Shown here piece after piece: positions 1 to 11,300 of a stretch of 64,000 bases of DNA. The DNA is from Lonicera japonica (taxonomy: Eukaryota > Streptophyta > Magnoliopsida > Dipsacales > Caprifoliaceae), in contig JAKCWG010000517.1 in the NCBI GenBank assembly GCA_021464415.1, positions 1 to 64,000 of the forward strand, in the 5' to 3' direction. How positions within the stretch are numbered: the stretch's first letter is position 1; the number at the start of each line of letters is the position of its first letter. A program made the translations under genes and the position numbers. Under the pieces are notes generated by a model. The model searched no databases. It was not told where the DNA came from and saw only the letters and a list, made by a program, of their open reading frames with translations.

Positions 1-509
1 TAAATAATGTAAGGATAATAATAGAGATATTACAATAATCTTATTATAGAGGTATAGAGATAGACCTAGTTTTTTATTTGTCTATAACTCTTACTTAATT
101 ATCATCGAAGTATAATTTATATCCAATTAATAAAGGTTTATAACCAACCAATTAGATATGTAATTATCCTCAACTAATCGTAGAGTTCAGAACTTGAGCA
201 GTCACCAATTAATAAAATGAGTTAAATATGCGGGCCACAAAAAATTAAATTATTAATTCTTACAACAAAAGATTTGAGGCTAGGAAACATAGATACTATA
301 TACTCTCTTAACATTTAAACAACATTCAGTGAAGGCACTTTAATTATTTTTAAAAATGGTCCTAACCACACAAGGGGGAAGAGGAGAGGGCTTTTGAACT
401 TGACACTTATATAAAAAAAAAAAATAAGACATCAAAGAAGTGTAACACCGTACAGGAAAGAATGGCGTACAACCTATCTTTATTTGTTTGGATGATTTAA
501 TTTATTTAT
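1..509. other. AT-rich intergenic DNA, no gene seen
   Basis: No open reading frame with recognisable content, RNA gene or clear repeat structure is visible. The stretch is AT-rich and ends at the target-site duplication of the inverted-repeat element that follows. Confidence 0.6.
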
Positions 510-518
510 TTAAGAAAA

Positions 519-927
519 GAGTAAATACCATTAATGGTCACTGAACTATTGGTAAATTTTACCAGTGGCCACTGAACTTCATTTTGTTACAATTGGACCA
601 TTAAACTTTTAAAACGTACTACCATTGGCCACTCTGTCAAATCCCACTGTTAATTTTTGACAAAACCGTTATCATGCCGAAATTTTAAGGGCATTTTAGT
701 CTTTTTTCATTTTTTTCTCTTTTCTTCTTCTTTTCCTTTCTTTCTTCATCTTCTTCCTCTAACTTCCGCCATTCTTCTTCTTCTTCTTCTTCTTCTTCTT
801 CTTCCGTCCCCACCTCTCATCTTCGCCACCAACGACGCACCTCCACCCCTCACCCTCTCGCCGACGTCGCCGCCACCATCGCAATGAGAGGTGTTACAGT
901 AGCCAACACACAACGTGCCCTAGAATT

Positions 928-965
<38 letters not shown>

Positions 966-1808
966 CCTCTCTCTCTCTCCCTCTTACCTTGAGAGAGAGT
1001 TTTTGTTAGTTTTTTGTTGATCTTCTTGTAAATTCGTCGCTAGGATTTTGTAATCGAAATTTGGGGTATTTCGAAGTCAAGATCGGAGGTATTTGATCAG
1101 TGGTTGCTGTGTGATTTTGATATACTCTGTTTCAAATCTGCTGTGGACACTCGATAGTGTTGTACTCAGAGTATTGTTTCTGTTGCTGTTAATTTCTATT
1201 GATTCTGCTTTTGTTAATTTTGATCTATTATTGCTATTTTTTCTAGGCAAATTTGTTGTTCTTATACTCGAAATTATTGCTATTCTGGTTTAAAAATTGA
1301 TTCATCTATAATCTGTTTTGAATAGTGGTTCTAATATGTTTTCTATTGCTGCGAAATACTTCCATAAAATATGTTATGAATTTGTTGTTGCTGCTGCGTA
1401 AATCTGTTATGAATTTGTTGTTGTTGCTGCGGCGATGAGGGGTGGGGACGGAAGTAGAAGAAGAAGAAGAAGAAGAAGAAGAAGAATGGCTGGAGAAGAA
1501 GAAAAATGGTGGAAGAAGAAGAAGAATGGCAGAAGTTAGAGGAAGAAGATGAAGAACGAAAGGAAAAGAAAAAGAAAAGAAAAAAGGGAATAAAGAAAAG
1601 AGAAAAAGAAAAAGGAAAAGGAAAAAGACTAAAATGCCCTTAAAATTTCGCGCGATAACAGTTTTGTCAAAAATTAACTATGGGATTTGACGGAGTGGCC
1701 AATGGTAGTACGTTTTAAAAGTTTAATGGTCTGATTGTAACAAAATAAAATTAAGTGGCCACCGGTAGAATTTGCCAATAGTTCAGTGGTCATTGATGAT
1801 ATTTACTC
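519..1808. mobile_element. Non-autonomous Mutator-like element with long TIRs
   Basis: The element starts GAGTAAATACC and ends with an inverted TATTTACTC. The terminal arms (about 519-708 and 1627-1808) are imperfect inverted copies for roughly 180 bases; both carry the 'gtggccactgaac' and 'aagggcattttagtc' type words in opposite orientation. It is flanked by a perfect 9-bp direct duplication, TTAAGAAAA (510-518 and 1809-1817), the size made by Mutator-like transposases. Inside the arms lies a TTC-rich tract (about 720-800) mirrored by an AAG-rich tract (about 1457-1620), plus a CT microsatellite (about 930-983). No transposase is encoded, so it would need a partner in trans. Short reading frames inside are low-complexity and not credible genes. 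Confidence 0.8.
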
Positions 1809-1817
1809 TTAAGAAAA

Positions 1818-2899
1818 CAAGCATCACATATAATAAAATAAATTTAAATTAATGAAAAATATATTCTGGATCAAATATTTGAACAAGTTACGATTGCAAG
1901 TATTGTTTATTCAGTTTAATACATAAAAAAATTCCATTATTCTTCGAATAATGTTTTTACATTTTAAAAATTAAATAAAAGAGTATAATAAGAAATTCAA
2001 AAAAAATATTGTGATAAGTAGGGACCAACCTTTTCATTTGTACTTTCATTTCTATTCACCTTCAATTGAGCAACTAAAATCAGAAATGCTTTCTTACCAA
2101 ACTATCCATTTAAAAAAAATCTTACAATTAGTAAATTAAAAATTCCATAATATAACATGAAAAATCACAAGTGTTTCTCATATTATTTTCAGTTTAGTTA
2201 GTATTAAAACATTTCAGACTTTGTAATTCGTTGCTTGTCAGCAAAATTTATACATGATTTTATTAGTTAATTTCCTCCGATACATTATTTGTAACATATA
2301 TTACCAAATAAACGTGCTAAGTTTTAAGTTCATAAACTATTTAAAATTTGTGTAAATATATTATAAGTACATCTTTTATAATCTAATTTTTTATGAGAAT
2401 GGTTGTATGATCGAGTTGCATGATTGTTGAAGTGAGCATATATCTTATAAGTAATGAAATGTATGACAAATCAATGTGCTCACATAATTTTCATTTTCTA
2501 TTATCTCACAAAGAGAACTGGTTCTTATTACCAAATTGTTCCCTTTATATTCATATTCTTCATTTTGTTAAGATGAGTTAGTGTCTTGATTTTATTTATG
2601 AGAAACAACACAATTTAAATTATAAAGTATATATATATATATATTAATTAAGTGAACTAGTTCGTTCTACGATTAAATAGACTTTTTGGGAAGGTTTTGA
2701 ATATTTTAAAACTGTTAATCTCATTTAGTGAAAATATCTTAAAAATAAGGGTCACCCACCTTTTAAGTAGAGATTAATAACCATTAACAGAGAAGGGACC
2801 ATACTTACTATCTTGAAAGGCAGGTAGCTATCCTATTTTTAAGAAAGATTTGTAGATTAAATTTGATGTTTCCCATTTTAATCATGTGATTGTTTTGCT
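1818..2899. other. AT-rich intergenic DNA, no gene seen
   Basis: No coding signal is visible. A short AT microsatellite lies near 2628-2644. Otherwise I see nothing that can be named. Confidence 0.55.
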
Positions 2900-3610
2900 T
2901 TTAAAAAGAAGGGGCAATTAAAAAAAAGGGCTTATTAGAGAAAGATTTTCACACTGAGGCCAAGGAATAATTTTTTTTTAAATAAAGGGCCTATTTTTTA
3001 TTTTATTGATAATATGACATGTGTCTTTTTTTTTCATTATAAAATGACATCCCAACCCTTAAAATAAACTAAAAAAACATCAATATGCATTAAAATATGG
3101 ACTGCAATATGAACTTTGCAGTCTATATTTCACTGCAATATGAACTTTGCAGTCCATATTTCACTGCAATGTGAACTTTGCAGTCGATATTTTTAGTGCA
3201 AAGTTCATATTGCAATCCATATTTTACTGCAATGTGAACTTTGCAGTCCATATTTTTAGTGCAAAGTTCATATTGCAGTACAAATTTCACTGCAATATGA
3301 ACTTTGCAGTTCATATTTTATTGCAATATGAACTTTGCAATCCATATTTTTTGTGAAAATTTTATAAAAAGGGGTAATTTAGGTAATACATAACATGTTT
3401 TTATTAATTAAGTGATATTTAAATTTATTCAAATACATTCATTTAAAATATAAAACAAAATAGGCCTCTTACACTAATTATCAATTAAAAATAGGCCCTT
3501 CATTCAAATTACCAATTAAAAATAGGCCCTTCATTCAAAAAAATATTATTCATTGGATTTTTGGTAAAAATCAATGTATAATAAGCCCTTCTACCTAATT
3601 TCTAGTAAAA
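2900..3610. mobile_element. Degenerate inverted-repeat element with a minisatellite core
   Basis: The left arm (about 2900-3012, with 'aagggcttatta' and 'aaagggcctattttt') reappears inverted at about 3485-3605 ('aaaataggcccttcatt' and 'taataagcccttct'). The arms enclose a tandem repeat at 3098-3355. This looks like an old non-autonomous DNA transposon or foldback element. No clean target-site duplication was found, so the edges are approximate. Confidence 0.5.
3098..3355. repeat. Minisatellite with near-palindromic units
   Basis: Units of about 34-38 bases are built round 'actgcaatatgaactttgcag' type words. The unit core is nearly its own reverse complement (TGCAAAGTTCATATTGCA against TGCAATATGAACTTTGCA), and both orientations occur in the array, so it can be read as alternating inverted units. 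Reading frames in it on both strands are repeat artefacts. Confidence 0.75.
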
Positions 3611-4984
3611 AGAAAATTTATTTATGTAGTCAACATGTTTCATAGTCAAGACTGGTCATGCTATTAAAAAATTAAGATTTTACCACTAAAATATAACGTA
3701 TTTTGAAAATGAGGCAAAAGGTCTTGTGTGATAATATTTTTCTTAAAAACAATGTAAGAAATAATATTTTTATGAAATAAGGGCCGGTTTTTTTTAAAAA
3801 AAATATGAAGTAAAGGCTTGTTTATCAATTGTGTTTTAAAATAAGGTTTTGACCAAAATTTTGTTTTGTACAAACTTAGTTTTGCAATCAGAAAAATTTA
3901 ATGCAAATTGTTTTGCATAATGCGTTAAATTTTTTAACTAGTATTTTTTATGTGTTAACGTCAAATAAACCCAATGCATGGTAATCTATTAGAAATCAAG
4001 GAGTGCAAACTTAACTTTACATAATTAAAAAAAAAACAAAAACTATGATGTATGTATTATTAATAAATGAGTTTAAATTTATAACTTGTAAAAATAACTC
4101 TAAGCTAAGCCAATTAAACACTTAGATATAGTAATATACTAAATAGCATGCAGTGCAAACCTAATTTTGCATGATACCATAAATTATTACAATTTGAAAA
4201 TCTATCGTAAAGTTAACGTTACACGTACTCCTTTTGGAATTTGGTCAAAAATAGACCCTCAATTTTCAAAAATATTATTCACCAATTCTTTTGTGGAAAA
4301 CTTTTTCAAAAAAGCCTCATTTCAATATCCCATAACACATTTAAATTTGTAGTTTTTCATTTTTAATACAAAATTGTTGCTAGACAAACAACACACATAT
4401 ATCACATGAACTTCAGTAACTAGTTTTTTGTATACCGTCATCAAGAGCGGATCAAGGATTTTATCATGAGGTGGGCTAACATTAATATAGTCAATATATA
4501 TATATATATAGACAATAAAAAAAATAAAAATTCCATCCCAATCATGATAAACTTTACATTGAAATCCTTACAAAATTTATACCATTCAATAGAAAAAATT
4601 ATCATAATTTTCATTTAAAAAGAAAAAACTACATTTATTTCGGTGTGAGTTTTGACTTAGCACGGTGCAAATTTGAGGTAAAAATATCTATTTTTTTAAG
4701 CACAAGCGGCAACATTATCAAACTTGTGATAAAATCTCAATTTAACAGTTCTACTTTGATTTATTACTTCTTTTGTATTCACTAATTTTAATTTAATTAT
4801 TGGTCAAAAATACAACTTATTTATTACGTATTAATTTTGTCCCAATAGAGAAATGACTTTAACATTGTGATATTCTAAAAAGAAAAATAAAAAACGGAAG
4901 ACATACCATATTAGCCTTAGGAGAATTAATCAAGGAAAGGAGATGGATTTTCTTTCTTTATCTAAAGAAATAAAAGAGAGTGCA
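3611..4984. other. AT-rich intergenic DNA, no gene seen
   Basis: No gene is visible. A TA microsatellite lies near 4494-4510. The rest is unassigned low-complexity DNA. Confidence 0.55.
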
Positions 4985-5162
4985 TTGTCAGTGGTATAAG
5001 ACTGTTACTGAGACAACCTTGGGTCGACTTGGAGCTCTCAAGGTCCAACCCTGTGTTTTCAAAATAATGCTTGGTCAGTGGCAGCCACGAACCACGAGCG
5101 GGGATTAGTCGAGGTGCGCGAAAGTTGGGTCAGATACCCCATGGAGAAATAAAAAAAAAATG
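4985..5162 (+). mobile_element. SINE-like element with A-rich tail
   Basis: The segment contains a degenerate RNA polymerase III B-box-like word (AAGGTCCAACCC near 5040) and, nearer its end, the sequence GGGGATTAGTCGAGGTGCGCG-like (5100-5120) that I associate with the 3' body of widespread plant Au-type SINEs. It ends in an A-rich run at 5150-5160. The A box is weak and no target-site duplication was established. The SINE call is from motif memory, not an alignment. Confidence 0.5.
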
Positions 5163-7603
5163 AGGGGTACAAATTTTTATAACATTTGGCAAATGAACTC
5201 TAGACATGATCATGAAACTATGAAAGTGGGGGAAATAATAACGCTCACGTAAAAGTTGGACAACAAATTGTAAACTGGGCCAAGATATGAGAATTACTAC
5301 TGCTGGTTTTGTTTACATTACCAAGAGGTGAGCTGCAGCCGAGCTGAATCCCCCTTAGATCCGCCCGTGACAGTCATATATCTGCATGTCACTCTAGTAG
5401 TTAAAAAAGTTCTTTTTGTATGTATACCCATAATCAATCTTGATCGCATTAAATTTATTAACTCTTTGAATCAATGAACTTCTCATAGTATCATTTTCTT
5501 CACTTTTGGAGTGAGTTAGATTAGTGATAAAAGCGTTCACTCAAATTTAGAAGATCTCAAGTTCGAGTTTGGTTCCGCGTCTTGTTTAGGGTGGAGAAGG
5601 TGTTTTAATTTGTTATTTGTAATTAAAGGAAGAGATTTAGATTTCAATGTTTTTGAAAAAAAAAGGTTGCTATTTGCATTTGCAAGCACTATATTATATA
5701 CATACATACATACATACATATATATATATTGGACGGTCCGTTTTTGGAACGGACCAAACTTTACGGATTAGTCTTTTTATGACGTTTTTTTGTCATAAAA
5801 ATATTTGGGAGGTGTTTTTAATTTTACAACGTAAAACCGTTATAAAAAGGATCAGTCCGTACGACTGGTTCACACCTGATCCTTACCGTATATATATATA
5901 TATATATATCTCCCGCTTCTACTTTTAAGGGTACTCTAGAATGAGGTCATGCATGTGTTAAAATTTTATTTTAAATAATATTTTTATTTTCGAAGTATGA
6001 AAAACTATTTCAAAAGTTAAGTGCAAACCAAAAGTCCTCTTCTACATAATATACAATGATATATATAGCATTGTCTGATAAGACTTCCCACGACCATATT
6101 TGACATGACGCATTATTCTTGTAATAACCCAAAATATCATATAATAGTAGTGTAATGATAATATCATTGGTATATATGTGAAAACAATTAATTTAATTTA
6201 TAACTTGAGTTAATCATTTTGGGTGAGAACTTGAGTAGTTACACATCATATTAGATCGGACACAGGACGACTATTATATTAATATGTGGATATCGTGGAC
6301 TGTGTTTGTGAGGCTGGTGGTGATCCAAAATCCCTAAACTCCTAATTGCCATTTTGATAGTGTAATGAGAATATTCTTAATATATATGTGGGTGCAGTAA
6401 ACTTAAATTATAACTTGCACCGGCCACTTTAGAAAAGAATTCGGGTGGTTACAAACAAACCACCCCCCTCACCCACCCTCAATTTGTATCCTACTCCAGT
6501 ACATCATTTTTTTTACACGTATTGGAAAATAAAGATTTTGAAATGATACTGATGTAAGCTTCATAATTTATAACTATGATGTAATACTGTTATTATTTAA
6601 TTAAGCGATGCTACATTTATTGAATACTCTTACTACTTACTTTTATAGACATGTATTACATGAGTTGTATATTTATAAAATATAATAAGAGAAGGGATGT
6701 ATAATTTACATGATTGTTGAGACGAACATATGTTTTAGGGTAAAACACAAGAAAAACACTTAAGTTTGGGAGTATCAGCACTCTTGATCCTAAGAGCAAC
6801 TCCAACCCAAAACACCAATTTGCTGTTGTTTTAGCACAAAAATGGTGTCATTTTTACACTATATTTTTTTTTCCAACTCCAACCACAACACTAAATATAA
6901 CACCAAAAAGTATGTTCTCTCTAAAAATAGAATATTCTCTTTATTATTCTATTATTTTATCAAATCATACATAAATTTAATTAGAATAAATTAAATTTAA
7001 CGAATGTATGTATATTTACTCAATTCATATTTATATTGATTAAGTGTGATTTACTCAATTCATATTTATAATAAATTTAAAACACACTTGAGTATATTTG
7101 ATTAAGTAAATATAAAGTTATATTTAAATCACACTTAATCATACACTTGAGTAAATTTATTATAAATATGAATTGAGTAAATATAAATATGAATTTAATA
7201 CACACTTACAAATCAAATACATTCGTTAAAAAAAACAAAACACACTTACTCAATTCATATTTAACGAATGTATGTGTATTAAATTATGCATTGCAAATCA
7301 CAACAGAATGCCTATTTACTGGCCATTTTAAGTTCAAAACCAGGCAGCTCCGGGTCGAGCCCCAGCAAATATCGAATACTTGGTGGATAGTAATTAGCAC
7401 TTTTTGCAAAATGAATTAATTGAGGTGTGCGAAATTTGAACGAAACACCTGGTATAAAAATAAGGGTGATGTTATATACACCCCTCTTTTGTAGCCAAAA
7501 CACCACAAATTTGAAATAAGATTTTTTTTATAAGGGCAACTAAAATATTAACCATTTGGTGTTGTGGCTACAAATTAGGAGTTTGGTATTCCCAATACAT
7601 ACC
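5163..7603. other. Intergenic DNA with SINE-like and microsatellite fragments
   Basis: No gene was seen. A tRNA-like fragment lies at about 5515-5600 (B-box-like CAAGTTCGAGTTT). A TACA/TA microsatellite spans 5699-5730 and another TA run 5889-5909. Two loosely similar segments at about 6120-6250 and 6355-6460 share 'atatatgtg' and 'ataacttg' words. The left end of a Harbinger-like MITE (TAA then GAGCAACTCC) sits near 6793, but I could not find its right end. A further SINE remnant occupies about 7312-7450 (GGTCGAGCCCC B-box-like word and 'gaggtgtgcgaaa'). Confidence 0.45.
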
Positions 7604-8105
7604 ATACAAGTCGGTAGCAAGTTGTTGACTTAAATGTCAACATTCGGTGGCAGTTTACTGAGTTTGAGATTAAAATTTAATTGGTAACATTTTACCGAGA
7701 TCGAATGTTAGTGAAATATTTTTAAAAATTGACTCGGCCAAAGATTGCCGAATGTCAAGTCGGTAGAAGGTTACCGAATCGAATGTCGAAATTCAATAAC
7801 AAGACACCGACTCGGTGCTTAAATTTGGGGTGTCACTATACGGGATTGGTTGTCCAAATACAAAACATCTAAGTCGGTAGCATGTTGCCAACTTCAAGGT
7901 CAACATTCGGTGGCAATTCACCGAGTTAGAAGTTAAAATTCGGTAACCTTTTGCCGAAATCAAATGTCAGTGAAATATTTCTAAAAATTAACTCGGCCAA
8001 ACTTTGTCGAATGTTAAGTCGGTGAAAGGTTACCGAATCGAATGTTGAAATTCGGCAACAAGACACCAACTCGATGCTTAAATTTGAGGTGTCCCCATAT
8101 GGATG
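7604..8105. repeat. Two-copy direct tandem duplication, period about 263 bp
   Basis: The word TCGGTAGCA at 7611 recurs at 7874, and a whole series follows in the same order in both copies: 'gtcaacattcggtggca', 'gtgaaatattt', 'actcggccaaa', 'ggttaccgaatcgaatgt' and 'aagacacc'. Each copy is itself rich in TCGGTA/TACCGA words in both orientations. It lies just upstream of the first gene, about 270 bases before its start codon, so it may fall in that promoter. No coding content. Confidence 0.75.
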
Positions 8106-8378
8106 CCCTAATTATTATTACGGTATTAAAGTTACATTGGTATTTTAACTACAAAATCGGAGTGCATGTAATATCACCCTAAAAATAATTAAAATTAAGT
8201 TATGCATCGAGTCGATGGCACCTTGAAGTTCTTGGCACAAGAGTTTCCAAAAAATCCGAAAATGTAACTTGTACGCGACAAAAGAGATTCGATAAAGAAA
8301 TTTTTGCACCATTTTCAGTTCCGCTAACCTGGTTCAGCTCCAACTCGATTAATAGTTTCATCAATCAGACAAAGAAAA

Positions 8379-11300
8379 ATGGCGGACAAGCCGAGCAGAG
8401 GATTGGTGATATACGGAGATGGAATGGCTCGATTCATCGAACAATCATTTCTTGAAAATAATCTTAATTCCTTCGCCTCTCTATCCTCCTGTGGCTTCTT
8501 ATCTCTTCCTCACTCTCCTCCATCAGGTTCTCTCTTCAATTTTACTTGCAATCTTCATCTCCCATTATTGTTATGCTTTCTCCTAAATATATACATATAT
8601 CTGCAATTCTGTGTTTTACAGTTTGCCTAATGAGATTGGTTCAGTGATTTTCTAATTATGGGCAAGTGCGATTGTTTGTGTGCTCGAGTATAATTAATTA
8701 TTATGATTTGAGTTTTGGGTTTTGAATCTCCAAAGAGGGGAATAAAGGGGCTTTATGGTCAGATTAAGGTATGACTTCAGGCTATTTTGGTTCCTTGAAA
8801 ACTCAATTTAGTAGAAACCTTTTCCAATGTAAAAGAGTTTTCGTGTAAATGAAATATAAATGCGTGTTTGGTTGGTATTAAAAATGATGAAAATCAGTTA
8901 AAGAATATGAAAATATAAGTGATCCACCCAACAAAAATGATGAAAATCTGTTGTACTGCCTTTTGGCGTGCGATTAATATGATCAAAATTTGGAAAACAG
9001 TGTAAACAGGAATCACTGTCTTTTCATTTACAGTACCAACTACACACTATCTTACATTTTCCTGGCAAACCGAACCCTCTGGTAGCATTTACACTTGATC
9101 AAAGACATCCAAAGTGTTCAAGGAGTTGTATTAGAAACGGGGTGTTTACAATAGAACAAAATGATACCTATACTTTGTCTGGTAGCCATATTGTTTTTCT
9201 GAAGTTGAATGTATTAGTGCATCTTACCTGACTTGCTTATACAAATTGTTGGCGAAAGTGTTATCTTTGTGATCAAGAGTGGTGCTTAGTGAGATGATTG
9301 CTTTTGCTTGGGTTTAGATTTGATTGTGAAAGGTTAGGAGTAAGGAAAAGGAGTGTAGTTTTAAAGACATTGCAGAAACTTACAATCATTTTTATGATGG
9401 GAATTTTTTAGATCTTGTCCTGGATTGGAATGCTCGGGGAGAAGCAAAAGGGGTTGATATATCATATATTGTTTAAATTCAGTAATTTTTTTCTTCTTTT
9501 TAATGGTCATCTGAAACTGGAGATTTGGGGCTTCTTCAGAATTAGGAAGGGGGATCCTTTATCCCATTTCCTATTCATTATTTGAGCAGAATGGTGGATA
9601 GGCCATGTGATGATCATTTCAAAGTTGGGTTTCATTGGGAGGGAGAGTGTGATTATTACTTTTAAAATGTTCAGGCGATACCCTTTTCTTGTATATCCCT
9701 TACAGTGGCAAAGAGAATTGAAAAATGAGAGATTTCTAAGAGGAAGGAGTGTTTTCTTCTTTTTCTCGTGGGGGAGGGGGGTGGGCGGAATAAATCTTGT
9801 TAATTAGAAGTCCGTGCCTAAGTCAGCTGGAGGGGAAATTTCATAATTTGGAAGTTGGCTCTTATAGAAGATGCTTTTTTTCTTTCTTTTATTAGGAGTA
9901 TGATATTTATGCCAATAAGTTGGATTTCATTGTGGTCAAATAATGACCTTTTCAGTGTACACAGCAGGGGGTGACAGATTTTGGAATATTTGGGTGCTTG
10001 GACTTTATTTTTGCTTTTTATTCCCTAGGCTCAAACGTTTGTCCCTTTTCCTAGTGACTCAATTGTATCTATGAGTTACTCGAATTAGTCTTGTAACTTA
10101 TCTTTTAGAAGAAACATTTAACAATGGGGATTTTGATGATTATGTCTTTGTTACGTCTTGTGGAGGGTTTCCTATTGTGGAGTTTGATGATTATATTCAA
10201 ATCTTTCTGCCAGTGTTTTGAATATATCATATATCGAAGGATTTTTCATCAAACATTCAAATTTTTGCATGGATGGAGGCAATGTAAAATAGAACGCTCA
10301 TCTTCAATACATATATGTATATATAGGAAGCACTCATCTTTATCGCTCCCCTTCAATAATCACAGCATCTCATCTATCTACTATATTAAAACCCCAAAAG
10401 GCTCTTTTATATGGTAAAGCCCCATCACATTTTTTCCACTTTGACCGTGTCAACATTTTTTGGGCAAACAATACAGACATACGTAAGCAACAAGACTTGA
10501 ACCCTTCACCCTTGCTTATACAAGGGTTGAACAATTCATTACAATCAAACAACTTTTTTTTTCTTTTTTTCATGTTTATTTCGTTGACACATCTCCAAGT
10601 TGTACACACATCGTGTGTGCACAAGAATCTAGTTTGGAATTATTGAATTGTTGGCCCAATACCTAACAGCTTAATCTTTGGGTGAGATGGTTTCTAACAT
10701 GGTATCAGAGCTTAGTTTCCTGGGAGGTCCAAGGTTCAAGCCTTGGCACCTCCATCCCCCGTTTGTTAATCCAAAATTCGACTGGTTCCTCCCTTGGTAT
10801 CAGAGCTCGGGTTTTGCAAGGTCTCGGGTTCGAATCCTCCCGCACCTTTGGTTTCGTTTGTCTCCTTTAGTTTCATTTGTCTCTCCACGTGCGAGTGGGG
10901 GTCACACGTGTGGGGGAGTGTTGAAGTGTATGATATACATTGTTGGCCCACTACCTAACAGCTTAAGCTTTTGGGTGAGATGGTTTCTAACAGGAATGAT
11001 TGCAGGCAAATCATTGTAAAATTTGAGAAGCATTTTGTATTTTATTCTCTTTTTGAGGCTGTTATTTTTCTTCTTTTAATTAATATCTTGCTTCCTTTTA
11101 TTTGTGTCTGATGGAATTCTGGTCCATCTCTTTTCGTGTCTGTGTCCTCCTTCCTTGCCCACTCTAGTTGTACTCAAGTGTCCAGTTTGTCAAGCAAGCG
11201 GGGTGCTGATGTGGGAGTGGCAATATTGAAAATATTTAAGGCTAAGAATTAAAACAAGAGTGCGATTGAGAGTGTAACAGTGGAAGTGCGAGTGTGAGTG

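Noticed and set aside
930..983. CT/GA microsatellite as a promoter element
   Set aside because: It lies inside the Mutator-like element with no gene nearby, so it is treated as simple repeat.
3123..3356. Repetitive peptide frames on both strands
   Set aside because: They are translations of the near-palindromic minisatellite. No start context or conserved domain.
10700..10860. Possible tRNA genes (B-box-like GGTTCAAGCC and GGTTCGAATCC)
   Set aside because: No cloverleaf could be drawn. The position after the LTR and the TGGTATCAGAGC word identify it as the primer-binding region of a TRIM.
10678..11019. 113-residue open frame on the plus strand
   Set aside because: It runs across the TRIM LTRs and primer-site region, with no protein-family features. 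It is a by-product of the repeat.
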